Assembly: GCF_000003855.2 (NCBI RefSeq)
Contig: NW_003101676.1
Span: forward strand, 332,140 to 365,116
Direction: 5' to 3'
Length of the DNA: 32,977 bases
Source of the DNA: Blastomyces gilchristii SLH14081
Taxonomy: Eukaryota > Ascomycota > Eurotiomycetes > Onygenales > Ajellomycetaceae
The translations under genes and the position numbers were made by a program. The notes below the pieces were generated by a model. It ran no database searches and was not told the origin of the DNA. It saw only the letters and a program-made list of their open reading frames with translations. This document shows, in pieces, positions 10,448 to 21,413 of the stretch (positions are counted from its first letter, which is position 1; each line of letters opens with the position of its first letter).

Positions 10448-11307
10448 AGACTTCATCTGTGAAGCCTTTCACTGAGTGACTTTGTAGAATCAGCTCAGAC
10501 TTCTGTACTGCAGTGATACTCACTAAAAACTCTTTGTATTTATAAAAATCTCAGTGAGGAAAAAATCTCTTATTATTACAAAGAGAAAAGAGTCTGTCAC
10601 TCAGTTTCTTATTCTGTAGGATTCTTTATGATCTGCAGATTCTTCTCTGACTATTATACAGATTCATCTCACATCTTTTATACAGAAGAATTCTAGTTAA
10701 CTCTCAATTATTTTCATGAGATTCTTGTGTGATCATTACACAGATTCATCTTGCAGATAAATCACTCTCTGTAAGATTATCTTTATTAAGAAGAAGTATT
10801 TATGAGTTAATCTTTTACTCATTTTCATAAGTCATCATTCTTTAACACTTTAGAATTATGAGGAATTTTTCATTCTTTTATCAACTCTGTAGAATTATAG
10901 AATTAAGATATTTACAGTCTGCAATCACTCTTTATAGTTATATAGAAAGATTCAGATCTGCAATTCATAATCACTCTTTATTTATTAAAGTAATCTGAGT
11001 GTTCTATAGAATTATTCATAGTATAAATAAATCTCTCTAAAGTAGTATAAATATCTCAGATCTATTTATAGAATCTTATCTTCTTTTCTCTTTTTATATA
11101 ACAGCTCTCATTTTCATAAACTATGAGTATTCTCATTCATTTATAAAGTGTTTTTACTCAGATAATAAAGAGAGAGTATTTCTAATAATATCTATATATT
11201 AATTCAAGAACTTCTCAAGAATAAAATTTTTTTTAAATTTCAATATCTTTATAAATAATATCTGACTATTACTAAGCTTCTTATGAGTGTCTCTGTAACT
11301 TCTCTAA

Positions 11308-11556
11308 TCACTTTTTACTAACTGATGAAGCAGAAATATCACTGCTTATAACAGTGTCTTTATCTTCTTCAGTCTTATCACTGCATCTGATCTTCAGATC
11401 AGTAGTCAACTCTGTGCCTTTCTCAGACCAGTTTCTGACTTTAAGTAGTATAGTCTCACTCTTTACTGTAAGTCTCTCTGTAAGTGATTTCTTACAGACT
11501 TTAGCTGACAGTTTCTGTAAAGCTATCAGTGCTGTCAGTGCTCTCTGCAGTCTCAC
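11308..11556 (-). pseudogene. Conserved 3'-region reading frame of family 2 (82 residues)
   Basis: An open stretch on the pol-sense strand, downstream of integrase and before the 3' LTR. The other family 2 copy has the matching segment at about 20330-20590, whose translation keeps most residues, including LTERLTVKS-like, TDLKI-x-x-SDKT and ISASSVSKK runs. The product is rich in Lys, Ser and Thr and has no recognised domain. It may be the last part of pol or a separate accessory frame. The opposite strand is also open here (11354-11566), so coding on this strand is inferred from residue conservation and from the sense of pol. Confidence 0.45.
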
Positions 11557-12027
11557 AGATCTATAATCATCCTCTTTCTGCCTGGATAATCTTTAACCAG
11601 GTATATGTAAATATACTTAGATTCTCTATCAACAGTTCTTACACTGCAGTGCATTTCTTCAATCTTATTATTAATAAGAGATAAATCTCTGAGTATCTGT
11701 AAAATCTGAATAATCAAGATAATGTGAATGTCATGAATTCATGATAAGAGTTAATCTGAACAGATGAGCTCTCTCTTCATATCTTAATTATTTTCAGACT
11801 GAATACTTCAGCACAACTGAGAGAGCAGACACAGCTTTGTAAGAGATATCTAATTACATATATAGATGATCAGCTCTCAAGACTCTGCTGTAACTATATA
11901 TACTTTGATATCTGACTTGTCTGAAGTCTGTGCATTTTCAGTGATCTTCATGTCAAATGTAATAATTATCTGTATCACATGCATGATACTCTCTGCTTCT
12001 TTAAAGAGAGAAATTAATAGTTGCAGA

Positions 12028-12533
12028 TAGACTGGCCGCCGGAATCATGAATTTCATGTTTAGTCTCATTTGGTCTGGTCTCATACATTTCTTGGCGTGA
12101 ATCCCGCTGGGACTGGCTATCAAAAAAACATGTAAAGTGACTATATATCAGATCTTAAAATGAAATCATGACTTGAAAAAAATGAGAAAGTGATCTCATT
12201 TGATTCCATTTAGTCACATTCTTGACATAAAGTTACTATTTTTAGACATTTTAAAATTTTTTTTAGACTATTTTTAATTTTTTAAAAAGTAACACTTTTT
12301 GATAACACTCAAATGAGATTTAAAGTCATTTAAAGCAATAAAAATAATTTAAATTGAGAAGTGAAAATCATGATCTCATTTGAAAAATGTGACAAGAGTA
12401 GACAGTAAGTCTCACTGAGACAGTATGAGACTACTATCTAATGTTAAAACCGTGTAATGGGATCAGTCGAATTGGTAATGAGACTATCAAAAAATCTGAT
12501 CCTGGTCCCAGACACGGTCACACGGTCAGTCTA
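12028..12533 (+). mobile_element. MITE, least mutated copy (506 bp)
   Basis: TAGACTGGCCGCC...GGTCAGTCTA with exact 8-bp duplication GTTGCAGA (12020-12027 and 12534-12541). The paralogous empty site in the other family 2 element, near 21440-21455, has the target once (GTTGTAAG). Both ends keep CpG and GG, so this is probably the youngest copy and the best reference for the family. Confidence 0.96.
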
Positions 12534-12541
12534 GTTGCAGA

Positions 12542-13310
12542 GAGATTGAATGTTGCAGATATTAAGAATATAAGTATGAATTTTCTTGATTTTTTCTTTA
12601 TTAGTCTCTAAATTGTGTTTGCAGCTCTGTTTCTGTTTTCTTATTTTTTAACTTTAATAAGAACATAATTTCTTCTTTCTTTTATATACACTGCAGGCTG
12701 TTCATCTCAGTAGAAACTCATTATTTTATAGACTAGAATTTGTAAATAACAGTGTTAATATCTTTATTAGAATCAGATTCTTAGTGAAGATTACATCATT
12801 CTGACTTATCAGAATTTATAGTATAAAAGTCAATGTCTTAGCTTCTGCAGATATCTTATCTACTCAGATAATTCTTAAGTGAACTCATCTCTCTCATTAG
12901 AATATTCTTATCACTGAATCTTGAATCAGAGCTTATAATCTCACTTCTCTAAGTTAATAATTTCTTTGATCTGATATTCTCTTTCACTCTCTAGTACTTG
13001 ATAAACAGAGTGATGAGTCACAGAATTCTGTTCTAGAAATTTCTTATATTTATAAAGCAAAGAGATATGAAAAATATTATATATCTATAACTCAGATAAC
13101 AGTTCTAATCTATAGAACTATAAGCTAACTTTCTTTATAATCTTATAAAACTCTGTCTATAAGAGATTCAGCTTCTTATTAGATCTTCACATGATGATGT
13201 TTTCTAAACTCAGTTAGACTCTATCATCTTTCTTAAAACTCTTTATAATATACTTAGAGTTATAGTATCTCTTCTGATACTCTGAAGTCTTTCTCAAGAA
13301 TTCACAAACT
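12542..13310 (-). other. Family 2 internal sequence downstream of integrase
   Basis: Matched by 21440-21698 over its first part. No domain recognised; a chromodomain was looked for and not found. Confidence 0.5.
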
Positions 13311-13680
13311 TTCTCTCAGATATTCTGAATTCTCTCAGTCTGTTCATGAGCATTATCACACTCTATAGTATACTCTCACAGATCTATTAAGATTATTCAC
13401 AGATAAGTCTTAGTAAGCATCTCAAAGAGAGTTTTATCTATACTAATATACTTTGAGTTGCTGTATATAAACTCTATGAGTAGTAATCAATACACTCAGT
13501 CATTCTGATTGTAATTAATAAAGCACTACAGATACTGTTTCAATATACTTATCAGATACTATGTCTGATCATCTATCTGTTAATGAAAAGCTGTGCTTAG
13601 ATCTTATGAGATCTTCAGTATAATTATCAGATCAGATCAGAACTTTCTTACAAAGATTGATTCTCTGTCTGAGATAATAT
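13310..13680 (-). pseudogene. Integrase core of family 2 pol, degenerate
   Basis: Minus-strand translation from about 13670 gives SIFVRKF (family FTSxFW), LSTAFH followed by a stop and QIDDQT at about 13565 (family STAFHPQTDGQT), NYNQNDW, then IEFIYSN and KTLFEM (family AEFAYNN and TPFEL). These are the second half of the integrase catalytic core in normal order. The HHCC zinc finger upstream was not placed. Confidence 0.85.
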
Positions 13681-14499
13681 TCATGAGTAATTCATACAAT
13701 CAAATCATATCACAGACAAAGATATAAGTTAAATTCTTTGAATTTAAGTTCTTATAAGTGAGTATAAAGTGTGTTATCTTGATAAAGTAATTCACTATCA
13801 TCAGCACACTGTCAAAGCAGATATTATATATATTCTTACTTTCAGAGAGACTTATAAAAGTGTTTATTTCTAGCTGTTTTCAAGATTTCTGCAGAATGAA
13901 TAGAGAAGTAAGTTCTTTATAGAATCTGAATCATACTACTCATAAATTCTGATAAACAGTATAAGAATTTACTATCTTCTTCATAAGTTCTTATATCTTT
14001 GATCAGAAGTTTTTTCTTATAAGTAACTTATAAGTTCTAGTATCTGTAAAATGACTCACTAGAGAAGAGTTATAATACCTTTTAGTAAGTTCTATATATG
14101 AAAACTGATTTATAGATATATAAATTCAGCTCTCTCTTTATAAGAGATTATTTAAGTCTCTTTAATTCTTTATTTCTGCAGAATTAATCTCTGCTATAAG
14201 CAGTTTCTGAATATACTGAGTATATTTATTCTTCAGTTACAGTTCAGACAATCTGAATAGAAGATCTTATAAAGACTTATACTCAGTTTTCTCTTATATC
14301 AGGTCTTTCACAGCACTTCTCAAAGTCTGTAAATTCTTGAGATTATAGATACTCTCTTTAAGAATTCTCACAGAGATTCTCAGAGTATTAACTCTTAGTA
14401 TTATAAAGAGTAGTTATACAGGCTTCTTTTCTCTCTTCTTTCTCTTCTCTTATAGAGAATTAAGAGACTCTTCAGTCAATCTCTTTACAATACTCAGTT

Positions 14500-15300
14500 T
14501 AAGTATTCTGTAAAGTTTTTCTATTTTCTTTAGTCTCTCTATATCTATTACTCTGGCCTTCTTAATATAGTCTGATCTGTAAGAGAGTCTGTCTGCTGAG
14601 TTCTTAGTTTTCTTGATATAGTCTATCTTAAATCAGAATTTACTCAGTCTCTGAGCTCAGTAAATCTATCACTGTGAGAGTATCTTAATTAAAACAAACT
14701 ATTATAAGCTATTATAATCAGTTCTAATAGTAATCACTGTTATAAGACTCTCAAAGTAGTGATATTAATAATAGAAGAATTTCACTATTATAAGAAGCTC
14801 TTGATTATGAATGTCATAGTTAATCTCTATGAGTTATATCTTTCATAAGAAAAAGATTATTAAAACTCAGTTCTTATTTAACTGTAGTTATAAGACTATT
14901 TCTGAAATTATAAAGAAGAAGATATCTGTCTTTAATCTGATTAAGAGTAAGAAATCAAAGTGAAACAGTATCACTATATCTATGAATATCTGTTTCAATC
15001 TTATAAAGATCTTCTAAGCTTCTGAAATAAGAAAGTTCTCACAGCTCTCTCTTCTTAACAATCTTTTCATTCTTTATTCACAGAATAACTTCTTCTTATT
15101 TTCATTCTTCAGCATGTCTGTAAGAGTTAAGAAGATTCTTATAAATATAAAGATAAATCATCTATAGAAATTCACAACACTCAGAAAGATCTGAATCTCA
15201 TGAATACTAGTTAACTTCAGTCATGATAGAATAGTCTCAACTTATGAAGATTTTATCTGAATATTATCTACAGTGATTACATATTCTAGAAAATTAATTT
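14500..15300 (-). pseudogene. RNase H region of family 2 pol, degenerate
   Basis: From about 15220 leftward the translation gives IQIFLSVVNFYR followed by a stop and FIFIF, the RT-RNase H connection (family FLGFANFYRRFI). Further on come FHFDFLLLIRLKTDIS (family FDPxxxxxLxTDAS) and SYERYNS (family NYEIYDK). The C-terminal limit is approximate. Confidence 0.8.
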
Positions 15301-15329
15301 AATAAGTACTCAAGTTGCACTTTATAAGC

Positions 15330-15860
15330 TTAATATACAGTTCTGTCTTATCTAAGATCTTTAATATACTTTATACATACTCAGTGTGTTCTTTCTTCTT
15401 TACAGAGTATATCATCACATTATTCAGATATATTATTACAAAGACACTCAAATATACATGAAGTGTTTTATTAATAAAAGACTGAAATACTGCAGAGATA
15501 TTAGTCAAATCAAAAGATATTACTAGATATTCAAATAATCTCAATGCAGTTCTAAAGACAGTCTTTTATTCATTTTCAGCCTGTATTCACAGCTATGTAT
15601 ATACATTAATCACATTCAGTTGTATGAATATAACAGCTCTTATAAGACAGTTGATCACATTCTCAATCAGAGATAGAGAGTAGTGACTCTTTATTATCTT
15701 AAAGTTCAGATTACAGTAGTCTATACACAGTCTGAGATCTTTATTCTTCTTCTTTATAAATATTACAGAGGCTTCTGTGAAGATCTGTGAAGATTAAATA
15801 AAGTCATTCTTCAGATTCTTCTTCATATAGGCTTATAAGACCTCTGTCTCATAATGAAAG
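15330..15860 (-). pseudogene. Reverse transcriptase domain of family 2 pol, degenerate
   Basis: The minus-strand frame from about 15790 gives VIFIKKKNKDLRLCIDY, then NLNFKIIKSHYSLSLIENV (family DYRxLNxxTIKNRYPLPLI). KTVFRTALRLFEYLVISFDL follows (family WKTAFRTRYGxFEYxVMPFGL), then AVFQSFINKTL, and the catalytic loop IIYLNNVMIYS at about 15395-15365. The family form is YLDDILIYS; both Asp are now Asn, which removes the metal-binding site. The mutations are all explicable as G-to-A on the coding strand. Confidence 0.93.
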
Positions 15861-15956
15861 AGCTTATAGATTGATTCTCAGAAGAGTTTCTACTCTTCTA
15901 TTAAATCTATTACTAGATTCTTCTCACAGTGAGAAGAAAGCTCAGCTGTCTTTACT

Positions 15957-16325
15957 TATTATTATTATTATTATTCTTTCATTATACTCATATGCAAGCG
16001 GAGCTTATGATGAGTCCTTGTGTGATGTTAAATACAGGTCAAGTGTTAGTTATACAGGAGGAAATACAGGTGTTGAGACCATATCAGATAACAGTACATA
16101 GGAAAATACAAGGAAGTCACAATCAGATACATGCGATAATAACTTCCCAGCCCAGGAACATAGAGTGATTCATTGAAGCGATTTGTACACCTCTGTATTT
16201 ATTAGGAACCTGAGGTGCTTGAGTTCCGGATTTAATGTATCCCCTGCGGTTTCGAACCCACGCGCCATGATTTCCCACACCAAGGTGCTACTGAGTGGCT
16301 GCATTAATCATTCAGTCATCAGGGC
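15957..16325 (-). mobile_element. tRNA-derived SINE, copy a
   Basis: 369 bp on the minus strand. The tRNA-like head is at the right end: GCCCTGATGACTGAATG (A box region), then GGGTTCGAAACC (B box) near 16250. The body follows, and a 3' tail of AAT repeats sits at the left end (15957-15974). It is flanked by a 14-bp target duplication CAGCTGTCTTTACT (15943-15956 and 16326-16339), the mark of LINE-assisted insertion. Two short open frames across it (15871-16101, 15929-16168) are accidental. It sits inside family 2 pol, just upstream of the RT domain. Confidence 0.93.
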
Positions 16326-16339
16326 CAGCTGTCTTTACT

Positions 16340-18074
16340 AAGCTAAACATCTCTATGAGATCTCAGTATTTATCTGATATCTGAAGCTCAGTTTTTATAA
16401 CTGTGAAGTTCTCAGATATTTATAATATTATTATATAGATAAGCTTGTCTTCTCTAATCAACTCTACAGCATTAACTGATTCTATCTTCATAAGTAAGTC
16501 TATTAACACTGATTGAAAGTATAAATCTGACTTATAGACAGCTATGTACAGATTGTGTCTTTAAAGTTATATAAGTCTTAAGTATATATTATCTGTGATA
16601 TTCATAATAATCACAGTTTCTGTAAATCTTCTTCAGATTTCAGAGAGATCTTATAATTCAAAGATAACTCTTATAAGTCTCTCAGTTCTCAGATCTGAGT
16701 TCTTATATTCTGCTTATTATAAGAGCAGATTCTCAGTTTTCATCATTCAGCTCATTCACTTCATGAGCTTTAAAGACACTACAGTAATCTGAGATTCTGA
16801 GTTTATTAATACTTTTTATACTTGCAGAGCAGCAGTACTGCAGTACAGTCTCTCTTCATAAGTAAGTATTTTTATCAGAGAAGTAACAGATTCAGATGTC
16901 AGCTTCAAGACTCTTAAGAAGACTGTTACTAACTCTGTTTATAACTCTTCAAATTTCTATTTTGATTTATTTAGACAGTTTATACAGAGATGTTCTGATT
17001 TAGAACAGATAAAGTAGAGACTCTTTTTCTTAATCTCTCTATTATATACTCTATTTATAGATGCTTATGAAGCTCTCTCTCTCTACTTAGTAGTCAGATA
17101 TGAATCTCTCTGTATCTTATCATCTTTTTCTGATAAATCTATTCTCTATTATTCTGACTCTTATAGAGCTGATCAGTGATTCACTCTTTATAAATCTATA
17201 ACTCTTACAGTGATCTATAAGTAATGAATAAGAGTTATCAGTTTCTTCAGAGTCAAGAACTTAGAGTCTTATCTAATAAGCTTATTCTATATATCTTTAT
17301 TCAGTCTCTTTATAAATATTATTATTCAGATCTTGTTTCAGAGCTCTGTGTTCACAGATCTTAATTCATATTATAATTTTATAAAGCACTGTGAGTGATC
17401 TTTATCAGATTTCTCATTTCTTTTTCTAATATTAATGATCACAGCTCAGATATTCTCTGTCTAACTTATAGAGTCTCTTAACTTATTCTCTAGATAGATC
17501 TTGAGAACAGATCAGTAGAATCTCTTATAATTATTCTCTAGATAGTTCAGTCAGTTCTTAACTTCAGTATAGTAGAGATCTGTTATTATATAGATAACAG
17601 CTTCTTCATCTTTTATATCATACAGTCAGACTTGTAAGTCAATTTCAAATACAAACTTATAAAAGCTTTTATAGATTATGATTCAATAGTTAGTCTTAAG
17701 TGATCATAGCTTTAGAAAGTTTCTTTTCAGTTCATAGATATCTCTGAAGATTATGTCTAGAGACTCAGTTTAAGAGTGTTTACAGATAGTAAGTATTTCT
17801 TATAGAAAAATAGCTTAATCTTATAAGAGATACTTAAGAATGTTCCTTACTGAGATTAATTTATTCATGAGTTTAGAGAATTTCTCTGTCATAGATACAG
17901 AGAATGATATTCTATAAATAATTGATAAGTTCTCTAAGACTTCTTTCACAGAGATTATTCATGATTCAGATAACTGCTTCTGAGCATCTACAGTAGAGTT
18001 TACAGAGATTAAAGTATACAAGTTTCTAGTTCTTTCAGTTATCATAGATAGTTGCTGACTGACTGAGCTTGAAA
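16340..18074 (-). pseudogene. gag and protease part of family 2, degenerate
   Basis: The segment between the RT domain and the 5' LTR, expected to hold gag and protease. No CCHC knuckle or DSG triad could be recognised and no long frame survives. Short open stretches such as 16595-16792 on the plus strand are antisense and without homologous features. Confidence 0.55.
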
Positions 18075-18332
18075 TGTAAGAATAAGTGCTCACAGACAAT
18101 TATTCAGGTGTTTGCAGCTTGACATGATATATACTGTTAACTACTAGAAGTATTTATAATAGAAAGATAAAATGTAGAAATCAAATGTATAATAGTATTC
18201 AAGCTGAGTTATAAATAGTATTCATGAACTTCAGTCTATATAGTTGTGTATAGTCAAGAGCTGCTAACTCTATTAGTTACATGAGAGATAGAAATAGAGG
18301 TAAAGAATCCGCGAGAAGCAGGATTTCTTACA
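18075..18332 (-). mobile_element. Family 2 LTR E (5' LTR)
   Basis: 258 bp, TGTAAGAATAAG...GGATTTCTTACA, both ends intact. Part of the same element as LTR D, as the shared AGTTA duplication shows. Confidence 0.94.
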
Positions 18333-18337
18333 AGTTA

Positions 18338-18506
18338 AGATATTTATCACTATTATCAGAGACAATTATAAGAAGAAATAATTAAGAAACTTATAATTAT
18401 AAAATATGAAATTATCAGATAGTTTAATACTTCTGATTATAGTATATTAGAGAAGTGTAGTTTTTATAAGAAAGTAAAGAATAAACTTATACAAGAATGT
18501 ATTTAG
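18338..18506 (+). pseudogene. hAT-family transposase relic, piece 4 (C-terminus)
   Basis: With the gypsy element and one AGTTA removed, the codons continue directly from 10173. KFNSS is followed by a stop (former Arg), DIYHYYQRQL, stop, then EEIIKKLIIIKYEIIR. This is the highly characteristic end of fungal hAT transposases (family ER-x-FNSARDICHYRR, then ET-I-x-x-LM-x-I-K). A short tail runs to TAG at 18504-18506. The continuity across an 8-kb insertion is strong support both for the hAT call and for the insertion model. Confidence 0.88.
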
Positions 18507-18739
18507 TTATTTCATAAGTATTATTAATAATTATTATCAAATTCTGATTATATAAATAATCACTGAATAAACTGAATAAGACTGAATTTAATCTTCAGTC
18601 TCAGTCTCATTCTGATTTTGAAAGAATAATTATCTTTTATAGTTTATTCTGAGAAATTACTCTCATTTCACTGTTCTTGTATTAAATCTGGTCATTTTTC
18701 ACATCATTTCTCTCAGAAATGATTCACTTTCAGATTTTT

Positions 18740-18838
18740 TTAATGCTTGATTCTGATGAGACTCACATCAAGAAATGCATAAGATCAGATTAAATGAGAT
18801 TAAATGTGAAATTCATGATCTCACCGGCCAGTCGAGTC
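18740..18838 (+). mobile_element. Downstream terminus of the hAT relic, similar to the MITE end
   Basis: Beginning with a T-run, about 95 bases match the reverse complement of the first 95 bases of the MITE. Shared blocks include TCAAGAAATGC/T-TA, AGATCAGATTAAATGAGA, GTGAAATTCATGAT and CGGCCAGTC. The match stops at about 18836; the MITE would read CTA there and this reads GAG. Weaker similarity may reach back to about 18680. The sequence 18507-18739 between the transposase stop and this end has no feature. I infer it is the end of the transposase-carrying element; it could instead be a MITE fragment that landed there. Confidence 0.6.
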
Positions 18839-19213
18839 AACAGTATTCAATACATAATCAGTAGATATGATAACTATAAAATCAGTATATCTCAAGATCT
18901 GACTGAGCCTTTGATCTCCTGCATAGTGAGATATATTAAATCTAGTTTTAATATCTCAATATTCAATAGATTCTGCAAGGGATTGAGAACAGTAATACTA
19001 CATTTCTATTGAATTTGAGAATTAACTCTATATTAATATAATCATTGACAAAGTCTTCTATTTTAAGATATAAATAACCAGTTCCTCTACATCCTGCTGG
19101 CAATATTTATGTTATTATATAGAAACAGACTTATATTCTCTATAATATCAAGACTCTGAAGAGGGAAAGTCTTGATAGAGAGTATACAGTAGTGTATATC
19201 TTAGCAGTTTCTA
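18839..19213. other. Probably unique, less mutated sequence
   Basis: No match elsewhere in the window, and GG, CC and GAGGG runs are retained (around 18905-18985 and 19077-19165), unlike the repeats. No convincing gene; an open frame at 18794-19012 starts inside the hAT terminus and shows no protein features. Confidence 0.5.
19146..19177. repeat. Perfect 10-bp hairpin with 12-base loop
   Basis: TATCAAGACT (19146-19155) pairs with AGTCTTGATA (19168-19177). The loop is 19156-19167. No T-run follows, so it does not look like a bacterial-type terminator; its role is unknown. Confidence 0.6.
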
Positions 19214-19472
19214 TGTATGAATAAGTACTCGCAGGCGATTATTCAGATGTTTACAGCTTGATGTGATATATACTATTAACTACTAGAAGTATATATAATA
19301 GAAAGATAAAATGTAGAAGTTAAATGTATAATAGCATTCAAGCTGAGTTATAAATAGTAGTCACACACTTCAGTCTATATAGTTGTGTGTAGTCAAGGGC
19401 TGCTAACTCTATTGATTATATAAGAGATAGAAATAGAAGTAAAAAATCTGTAAGAAGTAGAATTTCTTACAT
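19214..19472 (-). mobile_element. Family 2 LTR F (3' LTR of truncated copy)
   Basis: 259 bp, TGTATGAATAAG...GAATTTCTTACA, clearly the same LTR as D and E. Confidence 0.92.
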
Positions 19473-21038
19473 ACTCTTCTCTCTCTAAGACTTCATCTAT
19501 AAAGTCTTTCACTGAGTGATTTCATAGAATCAGACTCAGTACTGAAGTGATACTCACTAAAAATTCTTTATATCTATAAAAAATCTCAGTGAGAAAAAAT
19601 CTCTTATTACTGTGAAGAGAAAAGAGTCTGTCACTCAGTTTCTTATTTCATGAAATTCTTTGTAATCTGCAGATCTTTCTCTGACTACTATACAGATTTA
19701 TCTTACATCTTACATACAGAAGAGTTCTGATTGACTCTCAATCATTTCTGTGAGATTCTTATATAATTATCATACAGATTCATTCTACAGATGAATCACT
19801 TTCTGTGAAATTATCTTTATCAAAGAGAAGTATTTATAAGTTAATCTTTCACTTATTCTTGTAAATCATTATTCTTTAATACTGTAGAGTTGTAAGGAAT
19901 TTTTCATTCTTTTATCAACTCTGTAGAATTATAGAATCAAGATATTCACAGTCTGTAATCACTTTTTATAATTATATAGAAAGAGTTAGATCTGTAATTT
20001 ATAATTATTCTTTATTTACTAGAGTGATCTAGCTATTTTATAAGATCACTTATAGTATAAATAAACCTCTTTAGAGTAGTATAAATACTTCAGATCTGTC
20101 TGTGAAATCTTATCTTTTTTTCTCTTTTTCTGTAACAGCTCTTATTTTTATAAACTGTGAGTATTCTCATTCATCTGTGAAGTGGTTTCACTTAGATAAT
20201 AAAGAGAAAGTGTTTCTGATAATATCTGTATATTAATTTAAGAACTTCTCAAGAATAAAAAATTTTTCAATTTCAATATCTTTATAAATTATGTCTGACT
20301 GCTGCTGAGCTTTTCATAAGTATCTCTGCAACTTCTATAATTACTTTTTACTAACTGATGAAGCAGAGATATTATTATCTGTAACAGTGTCTTTACTCTT
20401 TACAGTCTTATCACTGTATTCAATCTTCAGATCAGTAGTCAATCTTATATCTCTCTCTGATTAGCTTCTGACTCTTAGCAGTGTAGTCTTACTCTTTACT
20501 GTAAGTCTCTCTATAAGTAATTTCTTATAGACTCTAGTTAACAGTTTCTATAAAGCTCTCAGTGCTCTCAGTACTCTCTGCAGCTCTGCAGATCTATAAT
20601 CACTCTATCTCTATCTGTATAATCTCTGATCAGATATATGTAAATATGTCTAGATTCTTTATTAACAGTTCTCACACTGCAGTGCATTTCTGCAATCTTA
20701 TTATTAATAGAAGATGAGTCTTGAGATACTTATAAAATCTAGATAATTAAAATAATATAAATATTATAAATTTATAATAGAAGTTAATCTGAATAGATGA
20801 GCTTTCTCTCTATATCTTAATTATTTCTGAGTTAAATACTTCAGCATAACTGAAGAAGTAAATATAGCTTTATAAGAGATATCTGATTATATATACAGAT
20901 GACTAGCTCTCAAAACTCTGCTACAACTGTACATGCTTTGATATTCAGGTCTCTTAAAGTTTGTGCATTTCTGATAGTGTTTATACTAAATATGATAATA
21001 ATGTGTACTGTAGATATAATACTCTCTACTTCTTTAAA

Positions 21039-21413
21039 GATTATTATTATTATTATTATTCTTTTATTATACTTATATGCAAGCAGAGCTTATGATGAGT
21101 CCTTGTATAATGTTAAATACAGGTCAAGTGTTAATTATACAGAAGGAAATACAGGTGTTGAGATCATGTCAAGATAACAAGAATATAGAAAAATACAAAG
21201 AAGCGACAATTAAATACATGCAATAATAACTTCTCAGCTCAGAAACATAGAGTGATTCATTGAAGCAATTTGTACATCTCTGTATTTATTAGAAACCTGA
21301 GGTGCTGAAGTTCCGGATTTAATGTATTCTCTGCAGGTTTCGAACCCACACACCTTGGTTTCCCACACCAAGGCACTACCGGGTGGCCGCATTAATCATT
21401 CGGCCACCGGGGC
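21039..21413 (-). mobile_element. tRNA-derived SINE, copy b
   Basis: 375 bp on the minus strand. The head GCCCCGGTGGCCGAATG (A box region) is at the right end. GGGTTCGAAACC (B box) lies near 21337-21348, followed by the body and an AAT-repeat tail at 21039-21060. The 12-bp duplication TACTTCTTTAAA is at 21027-21038 and 21414-21425. The homologous place in the complete family 2 copy (near 11993-12005) is an empty site with a single GCTTCTTTAAA. The head resembles a class II tRNA (Leu/Ser type: GTGGCCGAATGGTTAA-like A box). The 92-residue open frame 20899-21177 crosses the insertion edge and is accidental. Confidence 0.94.

Larger units (their letters stand above)
10174..18332 (-). mobile_element. 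Complete Ty3/gypsy retrotransposon relic, family 2 (LTRs D and E)
   Basis: An 8.2-kb minus-strand element flanked by the exact 5-bp duplication AGTTA (10169-10173 and 18333-18337). The 258-bp LTRs are at 10174-10431 (3') and 18075-18332 (5'). Pol domains read right to left: reverse transcriptase about 15800-15330, RNase H to about 14500, integrase about 13680-13310. It later received a MITE (12028-12533) and a SINE (15957-16325); without them it is about 7.3 kb. An unusually long section (about 2.4 kb net) separates integrase from the 3' LTR. All coding regions are heavily stop-ridden. Confidence 0.93.

Noticed and set aside
15871..16168. Two overlapping open frames with a hydrophobic run that looks like a signal peptide
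   Set aside because: The hydrophobic run is translation of the AAT/ATT tail of SINE copy a; the frames straddle the insertion edge.
18794..19012. 72-residue frame
   Set aside because: It starts inside the hAT/MITE-like terminus and runs into unrelated sequence; no protein features.
20899..21177. 92-residue frame with an Ile/Leu-rich segment resembling a membrane helix
   Set aside because: It crosses into SINE copy b, and the Ile run is the tail repeat.
21332..21413. A tRNA gene on the minus strand
   Set aside because: A and B boxes are present but acceptor and anticodon stems do not fold as a complete tRNA; the same sequence occurs three times with a body, tail and target duplications, so it is a SINE head.
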